A program made the translations under genes and the position numbers. A DNA stretch of 64,000 nucleotides. Source: Nitrospirales bacterium. GTDB taxonomy: Bacteria; Nitrospirota; Nitrospiria; Nitrospirales; UBA8639. Below the pieces are notes generated by a model. The model saw nothing but the letters and a program-made list of their open reading frames with translations, was not told where the DNA came from and made no database searches. This document shows, in pieces, positions 26,376 to 35,391 of the stretch (the first letter of the stretch is position 1; the number at the start of each line of letters is the position of its first letter). The DNA is taken from positions 1 through 64,000 of the forward strand of contig JAJDBM010000047.1 of NCBI GenBank assembly GCA_029261355.1. Reading direction: 5' to 3'.

Positions 26376-27200
26376 ATGAACATTCAGCCTGACCCACTTC
26401 CCTCGCCCACCCCACCACCATTTCTTTGTGAACTCCCAAAGAAAGATTATTGGTCGACACCCTTTGCAGAAAGTTTACTTTCAAAATTGAGTCTACCAAC
26501 CGGCGCTACAGTTTTAGATGTCGCATGTGGCAGTGGCCTTCCAACATTTTACCTGGCTCATCGCGTAGGACCAACTGGCCGAGTCATAGGGCTCGACATA
26601 AATGAGGCTCAACTCTTCCGAGCACGAACCTACCAAGGCCCACATTTTCCATGGCTAGAGTTTCGTTATGGAGACGTTCAAGGCATACCAATTGACTTGG
26701 GACAATTTGACAGAATAACCGGAAATTTATCCTTTATGTTCTTTCGACCTCATCGAAAAGAAGTGTTACAGCAGCTTATCCGAGTCCTCAAACCTGGAGG
26801 TCAGTTGGTTCTCACATTTCCATCACTTGGCACGTTTGAATCACTTTGGGAACGAGTAGACCAAGAAATGAACAAACAAGGACTTGAAAAGGAACAGAAT
26901 CTGTTAACCGAATATCGAGAAGAACGACCGTCAGCCTCTGATGCAGAGCAATGGCTAAAAGAGATCGGTCTCGTAAATGTAGAAGTTGAGGAATATCCTC
27001 TAGAAATTGAAACAAACGCGGGAGAGGCCTTCCTCTATCATCCATTGTTACGAGGAGGCTTTCTAGACGATATTTATGAATGCTTTATCGATCAAAAAGC
27101 TGCCGAACGCTTCATGAATATCATCGCCAATGATATTCAAAGCTTTATACCCTTGATGGCCCAGCGGTGTGTCATGTCTGGGTGGAAGGCCAGCGTATAA
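26376..27200 (+). CDS. Class I SAM-dependent methyltransferase (UbiE/COQ5-like)
   Basis: 274 residues. Motif I is VLDVACGSGLPTFYLAHRVG, motif II ends VIGLDINEAQL, and the later motifs are RVLKPGGQLVLTFPS. The layout is that of UbiE/COQ5-like enzymes. A C-terminal helical cap (YECFIDQKAAERFMN) may bind the substrate, which is unknown. It is a single gene, divergent from the STAS gene, converging with the histidine kinase. Confidence 0.8.
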   Translation: MNIQPDPLPSPTPPPFLCELPKKDYWSTPFAESLLSKLSLPTGATVLDVACGSGLPTFYLAHRVGPTGRVIGLDINEAQLFRARTYQGPHFPWLEFRYGDVQGIPIDLGQFDRITGNLSFMFFRPHRKEVLQQLIRVLKPGGQLVLTFPSLGTFESLWERVDQEMNKQGLEKEQNLLTEYREERPSASDAEQWLKEIGLVNVEVEEYPLEIETNAGEAFLYHPLLRGGFLDDIYECFIDQKAAERFMNIIANDIQSFIPLMAQRCVMSGWKASV

Positions 27201-27293
27201 TTCAACAAGAAACACTCGCTTGCTTACATAAAAAAGGCCTAGGAGAAATGGCAGAGTACGGTGTAAGGCTCCCTAGAAATAGACAGCCCGATG

Positions 27294-29015
27294 TTAGACC
27301 TGAAGGACTTCTTTCACTTTTGCCAACAACATATCGATGGGATAGGGTTTTTGGATAAATCCATTGAATGGCTGTTCTGTAAAGCGTGACACAACGGTGT
27401 CTTCCGTATAACCACTGGAAAGAATCACCGGAACATCTGCTGAAATTGTCCGCATCGCATCAAGGACTTGCTCTCCGCTCATATGCGGCATTGTCAAATC
27501 TAGCAGCACACCTTTTAAATCAGCAAAATGCTCTTCAAATAATTTAATTGCCTGACGTCCATTCTGCGCAGTTAATACGGTAAAACCCGCCTGCCCAAGA
27601 ATAATTTCGGCAGCTATACGTATATCATCTTCATCATCAACAACCAAAAAAAGACCGCTCTGTCGCCAATCCTCTTCAATATTTGACGATACAAGTTCAG
27701 TTGAAATTGTTTCCTGTTCATGATTGACTGGAAAAAGAACACGAAAGGACGTTCCAATCCCAATCTCACTTGACACATGAATGGCACCGCCATGGGCATG
27801 TATGATTCCGACCAAGGCAGCAAGCCCCATCCCCCTCCCCATGAATTTTGTTGAAAAGAAGGGATCAAACATTTTCTTCATGGTCTCTGGGTCAATGCCT
27901 ATTCCGCTATCACTCACCTCAACACAGACCACTTCTCCTTCAGCCAAATCAGCAACGAAACAACATTGCATCAGATAGGCTCGATTGACCATCATCATTT
28001 TCGTCGTCAGCGTAATGTTACCGCTTGTACCTGCGATCGCTTCAGACGCGTTCGTGATTAGGGTTAACACAATTTGTTGAATCTTCGAGGAATCTCCCTG
28101 GATGGGGGTAAGATTTGAGCTTAAATCATAGGTTATGACTGCACTTTTCGAAATGGCAACCTCTAGGAGGTCACCCATTTCATCAATAAGTTCTGTCAGA
28201 TTGACAGCGTGGCTTGCCAACGTGTCATGACCTGAGTAAGACAACATTTGATTAGCCAGCTCTCCCCCGCGCAAGGCGGATTTCTCTATCTTATCAAGGT
28301 GAATTTTCGCAGAAGAATCCAACTTCAATTCACGAATCGCAAGCCCAGCATTCAAGTTAATAGCGGCAAGGAGATTATTAAAATCATGGGCAATTCCTCC
28401 TGCTAACACACCAAGGCTTTCTAATTTTTGAGCATGATGGAGTTGAATCTCCAAACGCTTGCGTTCAGTAATATCGATCATGGCCGTCCGGCACTCGACC
28501 ACTGAGTGGTCCTTTCCAGGCAAGGAGACACTTTCAAGAATGACAAATAAGGGTTTGGCTCCGACATGCTCAAATTCAAGCTCAACAGAGTCAGACATCG
28601 GACCTGAAAACACTTCATCGAGATGAGTAGAAAAAGCCTCGTGATACAGGGGTTTCAAATGCTGCACCATACGAGTCCGTATGAGTTGCTTCCGTTCAAA
28701 TCCAAGCATTTCAGCCCCAGTAATATTAGCCTCGAGAATCACGCCCTGTGCATTGAGCATAAAATATCCAATGGGCGCGCCCTCAAAAAGGTCAAAGTAT
28801 TTATGGTGTGATTGTTCAATCTCCGTTTGCATCTGCTGTAATTTTTCATTTTGAACTCTCAATTCTTCCCGATGAACCGTCAAATTCTCTAATGTAGCTT
28901 CAAGCTCCTGCTTAACTGTTTCGTACTGAGCTTGTTGTTGCTGTAGAGTCAACACCTCTGTCTGTACTTTACGCAGTTCTATGCGTAAGTCTGACGTTGC
29001 TTTTTCAACAGTCAT
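27294..29015 (-). CDS. Hybrid PAS histidine kinase with C-terminal receiver
   Basis: 573 residues. Residues ~1-75 form a coiled coil; ~75-185 a PAS domain (FEGAPIGYFMLNAQG); a HisKA-type helix carries the phosphorylatable H210 in GGIAHDFNNLL; the ATPase domain has the N box and SDSGIGIDPE G1 box, followed by GRGMGLAALVGI (G2); a receiver ends the protein with acceptor D506 in VLLDLTMPHMSG and K (IQKPYP). No transmembrane segment is visible, so it is probably a cytoplasmic sensor. No response regulator gene is adjacent. Output is unknown. Confidence 0.93.
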   Translation of the reverse strand: MTVEKATSDLRIELRKVQTEVLTLQQQQAQYETVKQELEATLENLTVHREELRVQNEKLQQMQTEIEQSHHKYFDLFEGAPIGYFMLNAQGVILEANITGAEMLGFERKQLIRTRMVQHLKPLYHEAFSTHLDEVFSGPMSDSVELEFEHVGAKPLFVILESVSLPGKDHSVVECRTAMIDITERKRLEIQLHHAQKLESLGVLAGGIAHDFNNLLAAINLNAGLAIRELKLDSSAKIHLDKIEKSALRGGELANQMLSYSGHDTLASHAVNLTELIDEMGDLLEVAISKSAVITYDLSSNLTPIQGDSSKIQQIVLTLITNASEAIAGTSGNITLTTKMMMVNRAYLMQCCFVADLAEGEVVCVEVSDSGIGIDPETMKKMFDPFFSTKFMGRGMGLAALVGIIHAHGGAIHVSSEIGIGTSFRVLFPVNHEQETISTELVSSNIEEDWRQSGLFLVVDDEDDIRIAAEIILGQAGFTVLTAQNGRQAIKLFEEHFADLKGVLLDLTMPHMSGEQVLDAMRTISADVPVILSSGYTEDTVVSRFTEQPFNGFIQKPYPIDMLLAKVKEVLQV

Positions 29016-29520
29016 AAAAAATCCTCCCCCTTGAGGCTTGAATCAGGGCAACGACTTGTCCCATACCGACATCACGCTCTTGTGCATGTTTCTGACAGTC
29101 GATCCCTGCCAACAATTTTTTATTTACAAAGTAAGAAATACAAGTGATCAAACTGGGTATGAGTGATAAAGAAAGAATAAGACAATAAGATCGATCGACG
29201 TCTCTATATCTACCGACAATTCAAAAACAGGTACGGTCACGGGCAATGCATCAAGAGGGGGACAACACAATCACGGTGGATACAACAGACCTCAGGATCC
29301 TACATCACTTCTCACATCATTTCGCTCCCATCATTTTTAGGAAGGCATAGAACTAATAGGATAAAATCAAAGCGCTAGACATCTGGACTAGAAGCCTTAC
29401 CTCAGAGTATCGCGATTCCTGGAGCACCATCTCTCACCACTGGCTAGTAGGACAAAAAAAGCGATCTTAAGATCATCAGGCCATTCATCAAGTTTGTCGA
29501 ATGAACCTCTGTGAGCTCAA
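29016..29520. other. Intergenic stretch without recognised genes
   Basis: About 500 bases upstream of the histidine kinase gene. I see no conserved motif, no good ORF and no terminator hairpin with a T run. Promoters for the kinase lie here but cannot be placed. Confidence 0.4.
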
Positions 29521-29646
29521 CTACGATCTTGGCCTTCGTTGGCGAGCCAAGACTTCATTAGACATGGGCTGAGATGATTTGGACTTCGGTACGTTGGGTT
29601 GAGCAGGCTTGGGATCGGCCGAAATGCTCTTCGCAGATTTAGGCAT
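29521..29646 (-). CDS. Possible small ORF, 41 codons
   Basis: Minus strand from the ATG at 29646 to the TAG at 29521: begins MPKSAKSISADPKPAQP and ends RQRRPRS. The Lys/Pro/Ser-rich composition and lack of rare codon runs look coding, but there is no clear ribosome binding site (AAGG is 11 nt away) and no relative is known to me. It may be a small basic protein or a remnant. Confidence 0.3.
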   Translation of the reverse strand: MPKSAKSISADPKPAQPNVPKSKSSQPMSNEVLARQRRPRS

Positions 29647-29999
29647 TATACCGTTTGCCTTAGTAAACGAGCTGAACTCATGGAAGAAGATCCGACCTTC
29701 GAAATTCTCTTGAAATTCTTGCTACTAGCAAAATACTTCATATTTCTCAATCTGTTTGTTAAGATCCCTGATAGACATAACTCGTAAAGTCAGTCCATTG
29801 AATCCTTCCAAATTTTTGAGGGACTTCAAGTCGGAGAGTCCTCACCATACTCTTAATGTGCTTATTTAGCAATTCGCAGATTAGGCCCTGTTCATGCTGA
29901 TAATCTAATGAATGTAACAAGGTATTTGCTTCGGTCAATACAACAGTTCAACAGAACCCCTTTTCTCTGCCTCATTCTTTTGCTACAACAAACTTTATA
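29647..29999. other. Intergenic stretch before the amidohydrolase gene
   Basis: About 350 bases. No coding frame of convincing character on either strand; the plus-strand frame at 29599-29787 looks random. It presumably holds the amidohydrolase promoter; a -10-like element is not distinct. Confidence 0.35.
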
Positions 30000-31253
30000 A
30001 TGAAACTCGCAACCAGCACAGGGCTCTTGGTCCCCATTGTCGTAATGATTCTATTCTCGAATGTTGGCTGCAACATCGTCGGAGGTGCATTCGAACAGAA
30101 GCCTCAAGATCTACAGACCCACATCAGCCCAGAAGCGCGAGCGCTCATCGACACGGCATTCGAAGGCATCAACCCTTCACAACTCCGGGATTATCATATG
30201 CATCTGTTAGGCATGAATACCGAATTGAATGGAACCTTTGTGAATGAAGGATGGCAGTCGCTCTTTGACGGAGGGATTCATTACATCCAATTTGAAGTGT
30301 ATAAAAGTGCATCAGGCATTACGGATGTGACCCAGGCCGACGCACAATATCTTGCCCGCCTCAAAAACCTCATTCAATATATGCCTCACTATGGGAAATT
30401 TGGATTAATGGCTTTTGATTACTTTCATAATGAAGAAGGCCAAGCGAATGCAGAGCTCAGTACATTTCACGTGCCCAATACCTATGTCATGGATACGGTC
30501 AAAAACAATCCAGATTTCTTCTTTCCTATTATCTCAATCCATCCCTACAGAAAAGATGCTGTCGAGGAATTAACGAAATACGCGAAAGAAGGCGTACGGT
30601 TTGTGAAATGGCTACCGAATGCTATGGGGATTCATCCGGCTTCCGAAACGATGAATGAACAACTCGAAGCCTACTATGAGGTGATGAGTACCTATGACAT
30701 GACACTCATCACGCATACAGGTGACGAGAAAGCCACGGAAGCAGAGGAATTTCAAAATTTGGGAAATCCAGTTTTCCTGAAAAAACCCTTATCGATGAAT
30801 GTCAAAGTCGTCATGGCTCATGTTGCGAGCCTAGGAGAATGCAGGGAAGAAGATGCGGCCATTTGTGTGCCCGGTCGACCTTATATCGATATCGCAATTG
30901 ACATGCTGGAAGACCCTCACTATTCACACTTACTCTTCGCCGATATCTCAGCGTTGACTCAAGATAATCGAAAAGACAACCTCAACAAAGTTCTTGCTAA
31001 TACCGCCATTCATTCAAACTTGATCAATGGCAGTGACTATCCACTGCCCGCCGTGAATATTGTGATTCAAACACGAACACTTGAATCGGCCGGGTATATC
31101 ACCTCTGAAGAACGACAATCTCTCAACGAAATCTATGACTTCAACCCCCTACTCTTCGACTTTGTCCTCAAGCGAACCCTTCGACATACCAAAACTGGCC
31201 AAAAGTTTCCACAAGCGGTGTTTCGTGAACATCCGTATCTACTGACGAATTAA
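30000..31253 (+). CDS. Amidohydrolase-superfamily lipoprotein
   Basis: 417 residues. The lipobox is SNVGC (Cys24), so the enzyme should be envelope-anchored. The metal-binding signature includes H66-x-H68 (DYHMHLLG), a catalytic Lys in RFVKWLPNAMG, further His (ITHTGDE, VMAHVASLG) and a late Asp in INGSDYPLPA, the pattern of metal-dependent hydrolases of the PHP/amidohydrolase TIM-barrel group. The substrate is unknown; relatives act on amides, esters and decarboxylate. An exported, membrane-attached member is unusual. Confidence 0.8.
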   Translation: MKLATSTGLLVPIVVMILFSNVGCNIVGGAFEQKPQDLQTHISPEARALIDTAFEGINPSQLRDYHMHLLGMNTELNGTFVNEGWQSLFDGGIHYIQFEVYKSASGITDVTQADAQYLARLKNLIQYMPHYGKFGLMAFDYFHNEEGQANAELSTFHVPNTYVMDTVKNNPDFFFPIISIHPYRKDAVEELTKYAKEGVRFVKWLPNAMGIHPASETMNEQLEAYYEVMSTYDMTLITHTGDEKATEAEEFQNLGNPVFLKKPLSMNVKVVMAHVASLGECREEDAAICVPGRPYIDIAIDMLEDPHYSHLLFADISALTQDNRKDNLNKVLANTAIHSNLINGSDYPLPAVNIVIQTRTLESAGYITSEERQSLNEIYDFNPLLFDFVLKRTLRHTKTGQKFPQAVFREHPYLLTN

Positions 31254-31344
31254 AAAATTCATACATACGAATAAACAGATTTCAGAAGGAATAGTAAGGC
31301 ACTATACGAATGTGTCGAGGGTATAAACTAACTGTCAATACGCT

Positions 31345-31791
31345 CTAATCAATCACTATTCCAATGGAGGGAAGAAAGGGTAGCGGAGCAAACCCAAAGG
31401 GAGAACCATACCCATATTGAGATATGAGAGGATTTCCAAATAGAGGTGGTGGGGCAAAATTATACGCAGGTGAATAGGCGGAAGTATCTCGTTGATTTCT
31501 GCTCATTCGTCGATCAATCTTTTTATTCAGCTCATAGGGCGCAATTCCTTGATGCTTGAGTTGTCGCTCCAATTTCTCGATCTTCTCTTGCTGAGCATTT
31601 TGGCGGAGATTCTGTATACATTCTTCTTGAGAATTTCCCGTATACGTATAGGACGTACATTGCCAGGGAATAGTGGATTCAGTCGCACCGACAGAACATG
31701 ACCATAGGACTAACCCACAGGTTACTCCGCAAAGAAGCCATTGGCTTGTCCACCAAATCGGACCACAAGAAGTGCGAGATGTAAGTGACAT
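31345..31791 (-). CDS. Exported protein, unknown family
   Basis: About 148 residues from ATG 31791, with a signal-like hydrophobic segment (WLLCGVTCGLVLWSCSVG) ending in SVGATE. The mature region has a charged coiled part (EKIEKLERQLKHQGI) and a Pro/Phe-rich tail (YNFAPPPLFGNPL, GFAPLPFLPSIG). Lipobox-like Cys occurs at LWSC. No homologue known to me. Confidence 0.55.
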   Translation of the reverse strand: MSLTSRTSCGPIWWTSQWLLCGVTCGLVLWSCSVGATESTIPWQCTSYTYTGNSQEECIQNLRQNAQQEKIEKLERQLKHQGIAPYELNKKIDRRMSRNQRDTSAYSPAYNFAPPPLFGNPLISQYGYGSPFGFAPLPFLPSIGIVID

Positions 31792-31888
31792 GGGCAACTC
31801 ATTCCTGAACATACTATGAAAATATCATAGCTCGAAAACCTACCACAACAATCTCAGATACAAAGAGAGTGGCATATACATTTTGCCT

Positions 31889-32266
31889 TTATCTTTGAAA
31901 GATTTCCTCCATACCCTTCAGCGCCTTGGCACTCGTTCGTCGAATAATATCTTCGGCTTTTTTCGTAAGCCTGACATTCTTTGTGCGTGCCCCCGTCGCA
32001 CTCACCTCAAGATATTTCGCATCTTTCGCATTTTGGATCGCACGACGAGCTTGCGATGCGGATAGTTGCGGAATGATTTTCTCAGCATCACTCATCGATA
32101 CGGGAATCTTGTTCATTTGCTTGAGAAATAACTCTGAGAATAAGGTCCAGTAATAACTTTGCTGGAGTTTCGGTTCGCGTGCGAAGGCATTAATCCATTC
32201 TTGAGCCGCTTCTTTATTGACTGCTTCAATATATCGCATGATTTCCTTATCAGCGAATCGTTTCAA
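31889..32266 (-). CDS. Winged-helix (MarR-like) DNA-binding protein
   Basis: 125 residues starting at TTG 32266, supported by AAAGGAG seven nt upstream. The C-terminal 70 residues look like a winged helix: SMSDAEKIIPQLSASQARRA (HTH), then EVSATGARTKNVRLTKKAED (wing and final helix). N-terminal helices are probably for dimerisation. A sigma70-type promoter (TTGACA-17-TAGTAT) lies upstream, and two dyads lie between it and the divergent His-rich gene, so it is a candidate for autoregulation and control of that gene. Confidence 0.65.
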   Translation of the reverse strand: MKRFADKEIMRYIEAVNKEAAQEWINAFAREPKLQQSYYWTLFSELFLKQMNKIPVSMSDAEKIIPQLSASQARRAIQNAKDAKYLEVSATGARTKNVRLTKKAEDIIRRTSAKALKGMEEIFQR

Positions 32267-32318
32267 GGGTACACTCCTTTAGTATGAGAATTCTTCAAAC
32301 ATTTCAGCCACCCCACGT

Positions 32319-32347
32319 ATACTAATGCAAACTACTTAACTTGTCAA
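32319..32347 (-). promoter_or_regulatory. Sigma70-type promoter of the wHTH gene
   Basis: Reading the minus strand: TTGACA (32347-32342), a 17-bp spacer, TAGTAT (32324-32319), near the consensus. Transcription would begin around 32311, giving a leader of about 45 nt before TTG 32266. Confidence 0.7.
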
Positions 32348-32378
32348 CACGCAAGTCATTGTTTCTATTACTATATAC

Positions 32379-32391
32379 GTCGTAACACGAC
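32379..32391. promoter_or_regulatory. Dyad GTCGT-AAC-ACGAC between divergent promoters
   Basis: A perfect 5-bp inverted repeat with a 3-bp centre. It lies between the wHTH promoter and the promoter of the His-rich gene, a place where a regulator could repress or activate both. It is not the same sequence as the nearby TGTCA-TAT-TGACA dyad. Confidence 0.45.
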
Positions 32392-32405
32392 TCATATTGA
32401 CTTCA

Positions 32406-32433
32406 TTGTACATGTCATATTGACAGGTATAAT
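32406..32433 (+). promoter_or_regulatory. Promoter with embedded dyad (TGTCA-TAT-TGACA) before the His-rich gene
   Basis: TTGTAC at 32406-32411, 16-bp spacer, TATAAT at 32428-32433. A perfect palindrome TGTCATATTGACA (32413-32425) sits inside the spacer, where bound protein would block RNA polymerase. The start lies ~65 nt before the His-rich gene. Confidence 0.6.
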
Positions 32434-32502
32434 GATCATTGTTATGTTAAGTACTCATAGAGTGTTTTTATATTTCCTTTTATTTAAATAAGGAGGTGCA
32501 GG

Positions 32503-32913
32503 ATGAACACAAACCATTTGACCTCTAATCGTCCGAAGCAGGGACCATTGAGGAACGCGTCTCGAATCGTACTTGCAGCTGGTCTTGCTTTGTTAACATT
32601 CAGTGGAGTCTCATCTGCATGGGCGGAAGAGCGTCTTAGCCTTCATGCGGCACCAATTCATCTTGCGGGACTTTCTCTACATATTGGACCCGGAGGCGGT
32701 ATTCAGATAGGAATTGGCGGACATCGTCACGGATACCGCGGAACCTACGGTCACTCCCGCAAACACTTTGGACATCGCCATAAGTTTAAACGTTCTCGAC
32801 ACATCTATCGACATTTTGATCGACATAATCATGGATCAAGGTTTTATGGCAGACATCATAACCAACGGGGACATTATAAAGGCGGGAGACATCACCGAAG
32901 ACATCGGCATTAA
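32503..32913 (+). CDS. Exported His/Arg/Gly-rich protein
   Basis: 136 residues. A canonical AAGGAGGTG ribosome site precedes the ATG. The signal peptide (residues ~22-41) ends SSAWAEER. The mature part is first beta-rich (LHAAPIHLAGLSLHIG), then from residue ~75 almost pure His/Arg/Tyr/Gly (GHRHGYRGTYGH to the end RHHRRHRH). Such tails bind transition metals, acidic polymers or nucleic acids; here metal buffering in the envelope is an inference. An intrinsic terminator follows at 32965-32997. Confidence 0.75.
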   Translation: MNTNHLTSNRPKQGPLRNASRIVLAAGLALLTFSGVSSAWAEERLSLHAAPIHLAGLSLHIGPGGGIQIGIGGHRHGYRGTYGHSRKHFGHRHKFKRSRHIYRHFDRHNHGSRFYGRHHNQRGHYKGGRHHRRHRH

Positions 32914-32964
32914 AGATATCCTCTATGGAAATTCTCGAAATAAGCTGCTGCTTACAAAAAAAAG

Positions 32965-32997
32965 ACCCCTGGGAAGTTAAAATCCCAGGGGTTTTTC
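32965..32997 (+). terminator. Intrinsic terminator after the His-rich gene
   Basis: ACCCCTGGGA (32965-32974) pairs perfectly with TCCCAGGGGT (32983-32992) around an 8-nt loop, followed by TTTTTC. Ten-bp stem plus T run makes it a strong rho-independent terminator on the plus strand. The preceding A run would make it work in reverse too. Confidence 0.93.
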
Positions 32998-33136
32998 TTT
33001 TTCAAAATCTTTATAATGTTTTCGTATAGAGCTCGCGGCTAGCATTCATGATCACAAATTTGCATGAACATCAGGTGTATGTAGGACTCAACAGTCTCTA
33101 CGACATCCACCTTCCAGGCATTGACAGGAAAGTACC

Positions 33137-33733
33137 GTGAAGAAATACTTACATTCTAGTTTCTATATTGACTGGGAAGTTCCAACCGTTCTCAACCATG
33201 CACACGAACTTGCCAAGGATTACCAGGATCCGCTCAGCATCGCACAAGCATGTTTCGAGTTTGTTCGCGATGACATAAAGCATAGTGTGGACTATGCCCT
33301 GAACCCCGTCACATGCAAGGCATCTGATGTGTTGAAGCATGGCACTGGCTTTTGTTACGCCAAAAGTCACCTTCTTGCAGCCTTACTCCGAGCGAATGGC
33401 ATTCCTGCAGGCCTTTGTTATCAGCGATTGACCATTCAGAACGGGACACCCCCATTTTGCTTACATGGTCTGAATGCTGTGTATCTGAAAGAGTTCGGCT
33501 GGTATCGAATCGATCCTCGAGGAAACAACGATGATGTTGAAGCGTCCTTTTGCCCTCCTGTTGAAAAATTAGCCTTTCCCATTGTTATTGACGGTGAAGC
33601 TGATTTGCCTGAAGTATGGGCTGAACCACTTCCAGAGGTCCTCGCAGTGCTTGAGAGGACAATGACATATCAAGAAGTTGCAGCAAATTTACCTGACATT
33701 GACATCCTTCCGGCGCAACCATTCCAGAAGTAA
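33137..33733 (+). CDS. Transglutaminase-like cysteine peptidase-fold protein
   Basis: 198 residues starting at GTG 33137 with AGGAA before it. The catalytic triad of the transglutaminase-like fold is in order: C73 (GTGFCYAKSHLLAALLRANG), H110 (CLHGLNAVYL) and D126 (YRIDPRGN). Bacterial members act as proteases, peptidases or amidases on peptides and cell-wall components. No signal peptide, so it is probably cytoplasmic. No operon partner. Confidence 0.85.
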   Translation: MKKYLHSSFYIDWEVPTVLNHAHELAKDYQDPLSIAQACFEFVRDDIKHSVDYALNPVTCKASDVLKHGTGFCYAKSHLLAALLRANGIPAGLCYQRLTIQNGTPPFCLHGLNAVYLKEFGWYRIDPRGNNDDVEASFCPPVEKLAFPIVIDGEADLPEVWAEPLPEVLAVLERTMTYQEVAANLPDIDILPAQPFQK

Positions 33734-33768
33734 TTACTTCTGACCATTCAGATACTAAACATTCACTG

Positions 33769-34197
33769 TTATGTAAAATGTGATTTCAACGCGTTCAAGA
33801 GAGCTTGATAAATAGGGTTACACAACTCCCCTACCGCCGCATCATTGGATGAATCATAGGTCGACTGCCACTCCACAAAAGTTGTATTATTGGCTGTGAT
33901 GGGAAGCGTTCTCGCTGCCCCAATATAATTACTGACGGCGTCTTTTGCGACAGGCCCTGGCCCATCATCAATGCGATACATGAATGTCCGCTCTTTCTCA
34001 TCGAGTGCAACTAAGGTTTCATAAAACACGCCATTCAAGATACGTTGGGCCCCAACTTCCTCCCCCCCAACTTCACCGACCTTCTCAACATGAGTCACGA
34101 CGCCCGCGGCCCAAGACAGATCATGAAATTTCTTTAACACATCCCAGACTGTCGCACATGGCGCATTGACGACCACTGAGTGATAGCACTTTCCCAT
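33769..34197 (-). CDS. SRPBCC/START-like (polyketide cyclase) protein
   Basis: 142 residues beginning MGKCYHSVVVNAPCATVWDV, the typical beta1-alpha1 start of the SRPBCC fold, followed by GAQRILNGVFYETLVALDE and a C-terminal long helix (PIYQALLNALKSHF). This fold binds small hydrophobic ligands; no ligand is known here. AAGGAG lies 7 nt before the ATG. Converges with the transglutaminase-like gene. Confidence 0.78.
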   Translation of the reverse strand: MGKCYHSVVVNAPCATVWDVLKKFHDLSWAAGVVTHVEKVGEVGGEEVGAQRILNGVFYETLVALDEKERTFMYRIDDGPGPVAKDAVSNYIGAARTLPITANNTTFVEWQSTYDSSNDAAVGELCNPIYQALLNALKSHFT

Positions 34198-34376
34198 GAC
34201 CCATCTCCTTCATTAAAATCATCCTTGGAATGCAAGCTTGTATAGTCCTCGAGAAGACTGAGCTTAATCGATCTCTAGATATTTTATGTAACCGAGGTAC
34301 TCAGAGCAATTCTTTCATCGTAAATTTCTATGTCACTTAATTATTCACCCCTCTCCACACGCACCTCTACTTCATC

Positions 34377-35333
34377 ATGATCACTGAATTTGTGATCACA
34401 GCGGGAGAGCATCGAAAGCGTCTCGATACCTTCCTTGTTCATCGGGAACCAGAAATCTCTCGTTCACGCCTACAACGACTGATCGAACAAGGCCGCATTC
34501 GGGTCAACGAACATGTCGTCAAGCCAAGCCACAAGGTTAAACCTGGGGACCATATTACCATGGATACCCCTCAGCCCGGCGCCCTACAGATCCAAGGAAA
34601 GCAGATTGAGTTAGAAGTTCTTTTCGAAGATGACGTCCTCCTTATTGTCAACAAACCTGCGGGCATAGTTGTCCACCCCACATCTGGAAATTGGGATGGA
34701 ACATTAGTGAATAGCCTACTCAGTCATTTCCAGAACACCAAACAAGGCACACTCACACCTGGGATCGTCCATCGTTTGGACAAAGAAACCTCTGGAGTCA
34801 TGGTTATCGCAAAAAACCGAGAGGCTCACCAGGCCTTAGCCGTTCAATTTGAAAAACATAGCATTACGCGCCACTATGAAGCCTTCGCATGGACGAGTCC
34901 AGGAGAAGATCATGGCGTGGTTAACCTTGCCATTGGACGCGATTCAAGTACCCCAAAAAAACACTCCGCTCAGACAGACAGTCCTCATATCGCAGTTACT
35001 GACTATCGCATCATTGAGCGATGGGGAACTGTGGCCTCTCGTCTACTGCTTTCTCCACAGACCGGGCGCACACATCAAATCCGCGTGCACCTTGCCACAC
35101 TTGATGTTCCCATTTTAGGTGATGTGTTCTATGGAGGGGAAAAGGTTCGACAGATTGCCGAAATCACCATCCCCAGAGTCATGCTCCATGCACGTATCCT
35201 GGGCTTTCAGCATCCCATCTCGAAGGAATACCAAGAATACAGTATCGATTGTCCGCCTGACATGCACATAATACAAAGACAGCTACAACGCATGGTTGAT
35301 CCGACGACATCCCCATCTCTGCCAAACTCGTAA
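34377..35333 (+). CDS. rluD: RluD-type pseudouridine synthase
   Basis: 318 residues. N-terminal S4 RNA-binding domain (SRSRLQRLIEQGRIRVN), then the RluA/RluD catalytic core with GIVHRLDKETSGVMVIAKN and D135 as catalytic Asp. C-terminal TGRTHQIRVHLATLD and GDVFYGG are typical. It isomerises uridines in 23S rRNA (RluD targets 1911, 1915 and 1917 in E. coli). RluA-type or RluC-type substrates cannot be excluded from sequence alone. Followed 58 bp later by a small TPR gene. Confidence 0.88.
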   Translation: MITEFVITAGEHRKRLDTFLVHREPEISRSRLQRLIEQGRIRVNEHVVKPSHKVKPGDHITMDTPQPGALQIQGKQIELEVLFEDDVLLIVNKPAGIVVHPTSGNWDGTLVNSLLSHFQNTKQGTLTPGIVHRLDKETSGVMVIAKNREAHQALAVQFEKHSITRHYEAFAWTSPGEDHGVVNLAIGRDSSTPKKHSAQTDSPHIAVTDYRIIERWGTVASRLLLSPQTGRTHQIRVHLATLDVPILGDVFYGGEKVRQIAEITIPRVMLHARILGFQHPISKEYQEYSIDCPPDMHIIQRQLQRMVDPTTSPSLPNS

Positions 35334-35391
35334 CCTCAGCCTACGCAATGGTAAGATCTTGTATTATTCCTAACTGAAACTGGAGGATTTC

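Noticed and set aside
29599-29787. 62-codon plus-strand frame
   Set aside because: No ribosome site, random-looking composition, and it conflicts with a better minus-strand frame at 29521-29646.
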